Below the pieces are notes generated by a model. That model ran no database searches, was not told the DNA's origin, and was given only the letters and a program-made list of their open reading frames with translations. Positions 9,614-18,196 of a stretch of 35,943 bases of DNA are shown here, one piece after another. Numbering within the stretch: position 1 is the first letter of the stretch; each line of letters begins with the position of its first letter. Source of the stretch: Allomyces macrogynus ATCC 38327 (lineage: Eukaryota; Blastocladiomycota; Blastocladiomycetes; Blastocladiales; Blastocladiaceae); contig GG745331.1 of the NCBI GenBank assembly GCA_000151295.1, positions 961,490 through 997,432 on the forward strand, written 5' to 3'. Made by a program: the position numbers and the translations under genes.

Positions 9614-11776
9614 TCAGTGCCGGAACAAGCTCACGAGCCCGACCATACTCAGCGTAACGACGGCGCCCATCCCAATCAGCACGGCCGGATGCTGCAGCGG
9701 ATCCTGGCCCATGACGCGCTCGAGCCACCCGCCGCCGGTACCGCCGGCATTATTCGGCACGACCGCTCCTGCCCCGCTCGGGACCACGTCTTTTGGCACG
9801 TCCGGCGGGAACACGGTCGCGACGACCGACCCGCTGAGCGTGCGCGACCGCGACCGCGTGCGCGTCAGTAACCGCGATGTTGGCTCGCCCTCGGCCGCAA
9901 GCGCCGCGGGGGACCCACCGCGCTCAAGCGACCCCGTGCCCGACACGTCCTCGACCTCTCCGTCGTCGTCGTCAGCGTGCCGCCGTGCGCCGGGCCGGTA
10001 GAGTTCCGTTGCGGTCTCGTCCGGGTGCGACGGCATCCGGCGCCGCGGGAACCGGTCGTTGCTTGCCGATGAGACGCCGTTGATGGACAGCAGGAGCCGG
10101 CGCAGCCCCGTTTCGCGCGCGAGTGCAACGGCCGCAATCAAATCGTCGTCGCCGACAATGGCCACATCGTCGCCATCGTCGTCGGCGTAGGACAACGTGT
10201 TGATCTCGACATGCTGGCCAATCTTTTCCTTGATGAGCGCAACGAGGAACGCCAAGTTGGTCGGTGCCGTGACACGGTGCACGGCGAGCGTGCCCGGGTC
10301 GCGGAACTTGAACGCAAAGCACTGCTCCGGGTCGAACCCGGGTACGGTGGTGCCCGACCCGGACCCGAGGTACGTTTGCGAGTCCGACACGACCGATGCT
10401 GAGTCCGACGGTCGAATCAGCGATGGCGACCCACGACGGTCGAACCCGCCACCAAACGAGGATGGCGTTGCTGAGCTGGGCCCAAGCACCGTCGAGGCCC
10501 CATCAATCATGGACTCGGCCTCGCCGGTAGCATCGGGCGCCAGCGCCCACAGGCCCGACCACGCGGAGTTGCCCGCCGCGTCCTGGTCGCGTGCAGCGGC
10601 CAGTTTTTCGAGCACCGTGTAGGTGAGCTTGAGGACGTCAATCAACCCAACGACTTCGCCCTCGTTCTCGGCGTGCACGACGGGCAAGTGCAGGTAATGG
10701 TTATCGTGCATCATTTTCAACGCATCGTAAATCGACGTCGAGTCCGTGCACGTGTCCGGGTGCGGCGTCATGACGCGCACGATACTCGTCGTGAGCGGGT
10801 CGGCCTTGACGGCCATGACGCGCAGGACCATATCCTTGGACGTGAAAATGCCCGCGAGCCGGCGCGTATCGTCGAACACGAGAATCGCCGTCGACCGGAA
10901 ACTGGCCATGGCGCGTGCCGCGTCCTTGACGGTCGCGCGCAAGGTGAGTTCTGGCGGCATGGTGCGGTCATTGGCCATGATGCTCGACAGGTCCGGGCAC
11001 AGCATCTTTTGCCGAATCATCTCAAACTGTGCCGAGAGCGCCGCGTTGATCCCGGAACTCGCCCAGTCGCGCTGCACGTCCTCAAGCGCGTCGGCGAGTT
11101 TCTTGGAGGAGCCATAGTACTTGTCGATGCGTTCGAGAGACTCGTACAGGCATTTGGTGATGTCGAGAATGCCAATCACGTCGCCCTCGTCGTCCATGAC
11201 GGGTAAGTGCCGGAACCCGCCCGAGATCATGGTCGAGAGCGCCTCGGAGGCCGTCTTGCTGGCATTGCAGTATTTGACGTTCTTGGTCATGATTTCAAAG
11301 ACTTTGGTCGTGTTCGGGTCGAGCCCTTCGGCAACGACGCGGAACGCCAGGTCCTTGTCGGTGACGATGCCGCAGAGTCGGTCCTACATACGTGGACAGG
11401 AGAGGTCAGCGTCTCTCCTCGCAGCCAGCCCCGACCCAAACCAGTCCAGCAAAAGCAATACCTGCTGGTCGACGACAAGCAGCGCATCACAGCGGCGGGC
11501 CGCCATGAGCTGGGCGGCATCCAACACGCGCATCGACTGGCGAATCGTGACGGGTGGAGACGGACGCAGTGCGGCCACGGTCCCGGCCTTGGCACCTGCC
11601 GCCGTGGGCGTGGCGGCCCGGTTGGACGACGAGGACGCCGGCGCTGGACGACGGCCCTTGCGCAGCAGCTCCTGGTCGACACGGCGCCGGATAGCGTCGT
11701 CCTTGGCCTTGTGCCGGCGGCGCGGGTCGCCCACGGTGCTGACGGCCGTCGAGTTGGCGCGCGACGGGCCGTTCAT
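9614..11776 (-). CDS. Four-CBS, PB1-domain, tail-anchored protein (Mug70-like)
   Basis: Fungal protein with two CBS pairs followed by a PB1 domain and a C-terminal anchor. After a basic Ser/Ala-rich N-terminus, CBS1 starts near residue 70 and spans the single intron (11384-11461, 78 nt, donor GTATTG, acceptor TAG), continuing DRLCGIVTDKDLAFRVVAEG. CBS2 includes GGFRHLPVMDDEGDVIGILD, CBS3 includes DDTRRLAGIFTSKDMVLRV and CBS4 includes HLPVV...VVGLIDVLKL. The PB1 domain (about 460-540) has FAFKFRD at its start and an acidic DDDGDDVAIVGDDDL segment, the OPCA-type acidic face. The last 25 residues are a hydrophobic helix ending LFRH. The architecture matches the fission-yeast Mug70/fungal CBS-PB1 family. 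CBS pairs bind adenosyl ligands and PB1 mediates pairing; ligand and partner are unknown. Join 9614-11383, 11462-11776; 694 residues. Confidence 0.85.
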
Positions 11777-12278
11777 GGTGCCGGGTGGGAATTGAAGGTC
11801 GGTTCAGCGCGGTCGTGGCCGGTCGAGACGGGGCGAAACGCCGGGTCTGGAGTGACGCGGGGCGTTGCTGCAGCTGGCGCCCTTGGCGGGAAACCGGGTT
11901 CGGCAGGCTGTTGGGTTGAAGCAAAGCGCCGCACGGCCGGTTGCAGAGCGTGCCGCGGCGGCACCAAGCGCAGTGCAGGCAGTTAGGCGTCGGCAGAGGG
12001 CGTCGGCGGAGCGAGGCAAGGGTGCGCGGCGGCGGCGACAGATGCAGGAGACAGGGCCGGAGAGGAGGATGATGCGACTTGCTCCGGCGTGCGACTTGAT
12101 GCAGCACGGCAAAGCGCGGCTGGCGCGGTTTTGCCGGACGCCTATCAAACACATCGGCTCGAGCGGCCAAGACTCGGCTGCTTGCGAGTGACGTGGACCA
12201 GGCTCGCCCAACGGACCAGACTCACCCGGCGGACCAGACACGCTTGCCAACGCAAATGCATTTCTCAGTGAGCAAAAT
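11777..12278. other. Intergenic: promoter of CBS/PB1 gene, 3' region of FHIT gene
   Basis: No gene is supported. Both flanking genes are on the minus strand, so this holds the FHIT 3' UTR (right) and the CBS/PB1 promoter (left). Small open frames on the plus strand are compositional. Confidence 0.45.
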
Positions 12279-13321
12279 CTACTCGAGCACATCGTACTGC
12301 TCAAAAAACGGCCGCAGCATGCGCGACTCGACCTCCATCTCCGCAAGCGTGCGCGCCTTGCGGTTCTCGTCCGCGTCCATGCCCTGCTGCAGCGACCGGT
12401 GCAGACCTGCCTGCTCCTGCACATCGATCTCGCCGTAAATGTCGTCGTTGTTGGCAAAGTCGGCGCGCCGCCGCGGGATAACGTGAACGTGCACATGGTG
12501 CACCGTCTGGCCTGCTGCAGGGCCGTCCTTTCAATGAGACCAGACGCGCTATCAGCGAAATGGCCAATTCGGGCGATGACAATGGATCAAGACGCAGCAG
12601 TGTATGCACCTGGATCGCAAACGTGAGCGACTCGCCCTGGAACTCGCGCTCCACGACACGGCCGATCGCCTGCGACGCCATTCACAGGTCGGTCACCTCG
12701 TCAGGCGTCAGGTCCGTGAACCGCTGCACGACGCGACGCGGAACGACCAGGACGTGGCCACTGCACCAAAAAACGGGGTGGAGAAGATCGAATCAATGTT
12801 TGGCATTTCGAAAAACACTTTGCAAGCCGGCCCGAACATACGGGAGAATGGGCTTGGTATTGACCATGCCATACGACAGCCGGCTGGTAAAGAACACCTC
12901 ACCTGTCCTAAACAAGATGAAAACCGCGAGCAACGTCAGCACGTCGTGTCATAATCAGTGGCGTTTTGCGGGGCAAGACTGGGCCGGCGAGCGCGCCACT
13001 CTGTGTCGGGCTACGTTGGCATACGCGTGCGACGCGTCTCGAGCCAGTGGTCGCGGGTGATTGGGTCTGCGAACCATGGCCGTGCTGAAGGAGCACTTCC
13101 GCGCGTGTCACCATCGGAAAGGGCACCAGTGCGGGCGGAGCCGAACCGGGCCGAGGCGACTTGAGCCGCGCCCAGCGGTGTATCCTTGCGCTGCCTACCC
13201 CTTGTCCAAATCACGTCGTCACTCGTCGTGAAGTTGATACTCACGGAATGGTCCACTTGCCAAACTGGAACGACTTGGCAACGGCGCGCGTCGCGGCGGC
13301 GGCACTGGTCGCAATGCTCAT
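12279..13321 (-). pseudogene. FHIT: FHIT-type dinucleoside triphosphate hydrolase with in-frame TGA
   Basis: HIT-family hydrolase that would cleave diadenosine tri/tetraphosphate. Exon 1 (13245-13321) reads MSIATS...FQFGKWTIP. Exon 2 (12842-12907) reads TGEVFFTSRLSYGMVNTKP. Exon 3 (12610-12760) reads GHVLVVPRRVVQRF-DLTPDEVTDL. Exon 4 (12279-12527) begins DGPAAGQTVHHVHVHVIPRR, with the HxHxHxx catalytic triad, then DIYGEI as in FHIT. All joins keep frame (strong donors GTGAGT and GTATGT), giving 180 codons, the usual family size. Codon 74 at 12682-12684 is TGA where relatives have Phe or Trp (DEVADLF in human). A single G-to-A change from TGG would explain it. No alternative splice removes it without deleting conserved residues. 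Everything else is intact, so this may be a recent nonsense allele or a sequencing error in a working gene. Intron 1 (12908-13244) is unusually long at 337 nt. Confidence 0.8.
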
Positions 13322-13858
13322 GGTCGCGTTGCGTTGATTGATAAAGTAATAACTGAAGGCGGGTTGCGCGTTACATTATTACATGTGCGACGTGCGTTTG
13401 CCCGACGGCTGGAGCGTGAGTGATCAAGGCGGTGGTCGTTTCGTGGCCGCAGCCTTGTGGCGCTTGCCTGCCGACGCACCAACTCCATTTGTCGCTCGAC
13501 CTCTCCACAGCGCAACCAACTTCCGACTGCCCACCACTCTCAAAGTACCCGCGGCCAGCACTTGCCAGCAAAATACACGTCGTCGACGCTGCAACTGCGC
13601 GAGCAATTGCCGACCTGACGACGCGCCACCTCCTGCAATCGCACCGCGGCCCACGTGTGCGCGCCGGACCCACCACCACCATCAAGGCATTCCCGGCGAA
13701 CGAGGCGGCTCACAGGCCGCTATTCCCATCCATCGCCGTTGCTCCGCGCTCGTTTCGCTGAGACTCGTTCTTTCCCGCTGGAACTGGTCCTTTGACGAGA
13801 CACGGCATCGCAGAGCACAGTACGGCACGACGCCCACTGATCGCTGCTGCTGCACGCC
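13322..13858. promoter_or_regulatory. Divergent 5' region FHIT / LRR protein
   Basis: These 537 nt separate two divergent start codons. An open plus-strand frame through 13420-13760 has no recognisable domain and was not called. I looked here for a signal-peptide exon for the LRR gene and found none: a TGA at 13838-13840 blocks the LRR frame, and no acceptor lies between it and the ATG. Confidence 0.4.
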
Positions 13859-16526
13859 ATGGCCTCGTCCGAATGCACGGCGCTCGCTGCTCTCGCCACG
13901 TCACTCAACCTGCCGCTCGCGGCCCGCAATGATGCTCCGACCGCATCGTGCTGCCAGTGGAAGGGACTCGACTGCACGACGAGCGGCCAAGTGCGCGGCA
14001 TGTCCGTACTCTGTTACACGTCATGACCTCGTTGCGTTTGTGTGACGGTGGACTTCGCGCTGACGCGAGTATCCTCGGTCTTTGCTTGATAATGTAGCGT
14101 CTGGTCAAGCTCGAGCTTGACAGGATCGATACCTGCTGCTGTCAAGGATCTGGCCCACCTCGAACTCCTGTACGCATCGGCGATGCATCGTTTTTGCTTC
14201 TTAAGATTGACGTCGTCGTGCCGCTTATCCTGTCCGTGTGTTCGTCGATCGTAGGGACTTGAGCAGCAACCAAATTACGGGGTCGATTCCGGCCGAACTC
14301 GGTTCCATTGCGTCGTTGCGATCCTTGTGCGTCCCACGACGCGTCCATCGCTCATCCTTTCCCAGCTGTTGCGCTCATTCCGGCTCATTTGATGTAGGAA
14401 CCTTGCCAACAACCAGCTGAATGGCGCACTCCCCTCCACTCTCTCGGGTCTTGCCAATTTGCAATCACTGTACGCACCTCCCACGCCGACCCGATCCGTT
14501 TCCCGTGCGCCATTTCTCCCGCCCAGGCCCCACACGCTGACTCTCCAACCGCCACCACAGTCGTTTAGACAGTAACTCGTTCTCGGGCGCGTTACCCGCG
14601 CTCCCGAGCAGTCTTGCCACCTGCACGCTCGGTGGCGGTGCCAACACCTTCTCTTGCACCTCGCTCTCCGCGTCGAGCGCTTGCGCCAGCTCTATCTCCA
14701 CGTCGCTCCCGACTTGCTCGGCCACGCCGACCTCGCCTGCGTCCACGTTCTGGACGCGCGACATGATCATCATTGTCGCGTCGTGCTCGGTAGCCGCCGT
14801 CGCCATCGTATCCATGTTCGTGACGCTCTTTTGTTGGGAACGCAACAAGCGCAAGGCCGCCAAGGAACAGGCCATTCTCGAGCGGCAGCTCTACGAGCAG
14901 TTTGACGCGGGGGTCGCCGCTTCGCACGCGGCGAACCGCGTCGCCCCGCCAAACTCGGCGCCCAACTCGCAGCTCGGCGTCTCGCCGCACATGACGCCCA
15001 TGTCCATGGCCACGACCCCTGTCCAGGAACCGAGGTACAGCGTCGTGATCGACCCGTACGCCAAGTTTTACAATGGCGGGGTCGCGGCGAACGGCGGGGA
15101 CGGGAGCAACCGGACAAGCAATTACTCGAACGGCGCGAGTCCGGCATTCGGCGCGTCGTCGTCGTCGGTCGCGTCGCCGACGTTGCTCGGGACACCAGGA
15201 ACCCCCACGACGGGGCCGTGGCACGTGACCCCCGGGGAGTACTCACCCAACGTCGCTGCCGCGAACAACGCCCTCGTCGCTGCCGCCGCCGCGGAAGCTG
15301 CCGACCGGTCACGACGGACTGCCGTGCACCCACGGCCCGTCTCGATGCCAACGGCGCTCCACTCCGGCCGGTCCTCGCCACCGCCACAACCGCCAGCACA
15401 ACGCCGAGCTGGCGGCGGCCATGCGCAACGTACCGCACCGTTCCCGGACTCAGACGACGCGTTCCGCCGGCGGTCCGCGCATTTGGCCGCGAGTATCGTT
15501 GGCGCCATGGACGCCTGGTTCGGCCGGTCCGGCGGTGGTTCGGCCGGGTCGCGGTCGAGCGGGATCGCCACGTCGTCAGGCGGCAGTCCCGCTGCCACTC
15601 GCCGCGCGCCCCCACCCCCGCCGCTCTCGGGGATCGACGTGGTCTGGTCCCGGCAGCACGCTCAGCAGTCCCGACCCGCCGCGGATCCCCGACAGCGAGC
15701 CTCGCCGTGGCGGCGATCCGCGGTCGCCGTGCGGGCCCCGATGCGNNNNNNNNNNNNNNNNNNNNNNNNNNNNNNNNNNNNNNNNNNNNNNNNNNNNNNN
15801 NNNNNNNNNNNNNNNNNNNNNNNNNNNNNNNNNNNNNNNNNNNNNCTATCTCCATGGCGTAGGGTCTAGTCCCAGTCGACTAAAAGCATGCAATATACAG
15901 GACACTCCCTCGCTGCCTCCACTCCCAACCACTCGTGACAGTCTCTTGCTCGTGTCTGCCCCTATGATGTCGATCGGTCCCGAGACATCATCAACATATG
16001 CAGTCACCGACACACCCACGACCCCCTGCGCGCTCCGTGCGTACGAGAATACGCCCGAGGTCATATGTCTACGTGCGCGATGCATCTCGTCTCTCTTACT
16101 GAGCGTCGCGCGCGCCCTCCGCCGGCACCCCCGTCTTACTCCCAGCCGCCTCCTTCAAGCCCGGACGACGCGCGCGCGCCGATGTTGATGCACATCCCGC
16201 CACCGACCGAGATGGATACGATGGCGGCGCCGGGCGCGCGGGGGTCGTATATGGGCACGCTGTCGCTCCCGCCAGTGACGTTGCCAAGGCGCGGGAGCAC
16301 CGCGTCGGTTGGTGCCGCCGATGCGGGGCCGGTGGCGACAGGAACGCCGCCGCCGACGCCCGACCGGTGGGAGTGGCACCGCACGTCGTATTTACCGCCG
16401 GCGGTCAGCCACGCGGTCAATCCGGAAGCGGCGGCGCAGGAGCATGTTGCGCCGTTACCGCCCGGATGGGACGTGGAGCGTGCGCGGAATGCGCCGCCGC
16501 GCGCGCCGAGTTATGCAGTGTCGTGA
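13859..16526 (+). CDS. Leucine-rich-repeat single-pass membrane protein (broken by assembly gap)
   Basis: Cell-surface LRR protein of plant-like type. Exon 1 (13859-14001) is an LRR N-cap with paired cysteines (SCCQWKGLDC...GQVRGI). Exons 2-4 (14098-14169, 14255-14326, 14398-14469) are each exactly 72 nt and encode one 24-residue LRR: SLTGSIPAAVKDL, NQITGSIPAELGS, NQLNGALPSTLSG. Exon 5 starts at 14561 with a last LRR (NSFSGALPALPS), a Cys/Ser/Thr-rich stalk and a transmembrane helix at about residues 188-212 (MIIIVASCSVAAVAIVSMFV), then a KRKAAKEQ juxtamembrane segment and a long disordered cytoplasmic tail. The N gap (15746-15845) interrupts the tail. After it, an open frame ending at 16526 (clear from about 16100) holds APPSYSQPPP (a PPxY motif) and ends APSYAVS; the start of this last exon is not resolved. 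No kinase domain and no signal peptide are visible. Confidence 0.75.
15746..15845. other. 100-N scaffold gap
   Basis: Exactly 100 undetermined bases, the usual placeholder for a gap of unknown size. It falls in the cytoplasmic-tail coding region of the LRR protein, and the sequence from 15846 to about 16064 cannot be placed confidently in exon or intron. Confidence 0.98.
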
Positions 16527-16722
16527 GCCAAGGGAACGAGAATGGCGGCGGAGGGAGGGCCATGCCTGCAGGGGTCCAATTTTGTGTCCAGCATCGTAAA
16601 AAGCCATACTTCCTGAACAAGGATAGACTGAGCAGTTCGGTAAAAACAAAAAGGATCCGTCGTCTATTGAGAGGGCAAAGTGCCGAGAGTCCGTTTCCGG
16701 TTCTCCACCTCCTCAGTAACGG

Positions 16723-17817
16723 CTAGTTGGGCGCGACGCGCCGGCCCATGGCCTGCCGGAACATGGCGAGCGTCATCATCTATGTGATACGGCCAGATGT
16801 AAGGACTCTTAAGCGGAACCGACCGCAGCAATGAAGCGGGGAGCGCACCCTCGACACCAGGCACAGGACCATGAACAGACTTGGTGAGAGGAACGTGGTC
16901 GCCGTGTCGATTCCTCCACTCATCCCCAACAGTTGGAAAAACGCCACCTCCCACATCGTCGACTGCACGAGCCACCACTGCGCGACCGCGACGAGCGTGA
17001 AGACGAGGAAGACGCGCATCCGGAAGCGCGGCATTTGGCTCTACGAGACTCAAACCACCGCGAGATGAGCAACAGGCCAGACCCCTATGTATGCGCGCAC
17101 GTCGCCAACGCGCACCGTGCGATATGAAAACAGCCACGTGAGGTCGAACATGGCTGAGAGAAATAAGAGCGCGGCAAAGACCCCGGCAAAGGTGCGTTCC
17201 GACCCAGCGTTGAAGAGATCGCCGTCGTCGTGGTTGTAACGCAAGGACGCATCGGTGTTGACGTTGAAAATGGTCACGTTGATGGCCACGAGCCACAACG
17301 AGAGCGCGGCACCGATCGTGAGCGAGACGGGGAACAAGCGTAACGCAAAGGCACTGCGTGATGATGGAGGGCTGTGGGCTACAGGCAGGTGCGAACTGAG
17401 CGGCGACAAAAGCAGGAGGAACATTTGCCAGACGAAAATACCGGCTGGCGATTCTGGCACACTCGAGGGAGGAGTAGCAACACCGACCGGCACCGACGCA
17501 GTCGGAAACCCTGCGTTATTCGAGTACGCTGGTGGTGGTGCACCTCCGGCCGCGTAAGACGGCGGCAAGTCGAGAACCGGGTCTGCCTTGGTAGGCGATG
17601 TAGCTTGCGAGAATGACGACGCGCCGGCACCGTGGAGAAGCGACACCATGGGCACGGTCTCGGCCGAAAGGTCCGGGTAGCGCACAGGAGATTCTGGTGA
17701 GGGGCGGTTCGGACTGGCGAGCGCCGAGCTCATCGCTGGTGCGGCATAGTTGGGCGGTAGTGGTGGTGCCGAGGGCACGGGGGCGTCGGCCGGGCGCACG
17801 ACCGGCGGGCGAAACAT
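16723..17817 (-). CDS. Four-helix membrane protein with three PPxY motifs
   Basis: Integral membrane protein of unknown function. The N-terminal third is disordered and cytoplasmic in character, with three PPxY motifs (PPNY, PPSY, PPAY), which are ligands for WW domains of Nedd4/Rsp5 ubiquitin ligases. Hydrophobic segments follow: FVWQMFLLL... with LTIGAALSLWLVAINV, TFAGVFAALLFLSAMFDLTW, VFLVFTLVAVAQWWLV, and a last one spanning LSPSLFMVLCL and MMTLAMF. Introns: 16780-16857 (78 nt, acceptor TAG) is firm; 17041-17100 (60 nt, donor GTGCGC) is likely, with 17083-17100 exonic if the GTCTGG donor is used; 17354-17407 (54 nt) is optional, since it keeps frame and removes a polar insert in the first helix. 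Length is 300-318 residues. Start MFRPPVV at 17817 was chosen as the first Met after an unsupported upstream extension. I do not recognise the family. Confidence 0.7.
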
Positions 17818-18196
17818 GGTGGAAAAGGATCGGCGAGCAGATTGCAGCGAGTTGCGGGCAATGGCGGGCAGTGAGAGCGTGGCCAAAGTGCTGGCGACTG
17901 TTGAGAGATGATTATTTTTGAGTGCATAGTTAATCTGCCATCTAGAAGCACCAAAATGGCAACCACTGAACCGCACGCCAACTCATTCACAAGGTGCAAA
18001 CCAAACGACGAACCCTTGCCTGCCGTGCTCCAATGCTCCTTTGTCGGTTGCGATCTCTCTCCACCCAAGTGCGCACCAGCAACGACGCTCGCCATCTCAT
18101 GCCGGCGCCCGCCGACCGTGACGGAACCTCGACGACGACGTCCACGACGATTTGGCGGCCCAGCTTCTCTGCAAACCGACTGTCACGTCGTTGACC
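17818..18196. promoter_or_regulatory. Divergent promoter: PPxY membrane protein / RING-H2 ligase
   Basis: The 379 nt lie between opposite-strand start codons. No repeat, RNA gene or specific regulatory site is evident. Confidence 0.45.

Noticed and set aside
12682..12684. Selenocysteine or reassigned TGA in FHIT
   Set aside because: Relatives have an aromatic residue here, not Cys. TGA is used as a normal stop in several genes of this window (AOS1, TFIIS, ammonium transporters).
13383..13761. Possible signal-peptide exon or small gene between FHIT and the LRR gene
   Set aside because: The frame lacks a hydrophobic leader and cannot splice to the LRR frame because of TGA at 13838-13840 and no later acceptor.
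14770..15855. Very long minus-strand open frame opposite the LRR protein
   Set aside because: It runs through the N gap and is the antisense shadow of a clear coding exon; no recognisable protein features.
17050..17976. Longer N-terminus for the PPxY membrane protein starting at 17976
   Set aside because: The extra residues have no conserved features, and MFRPPVV at 17817 is a more natural start before the disordered region.
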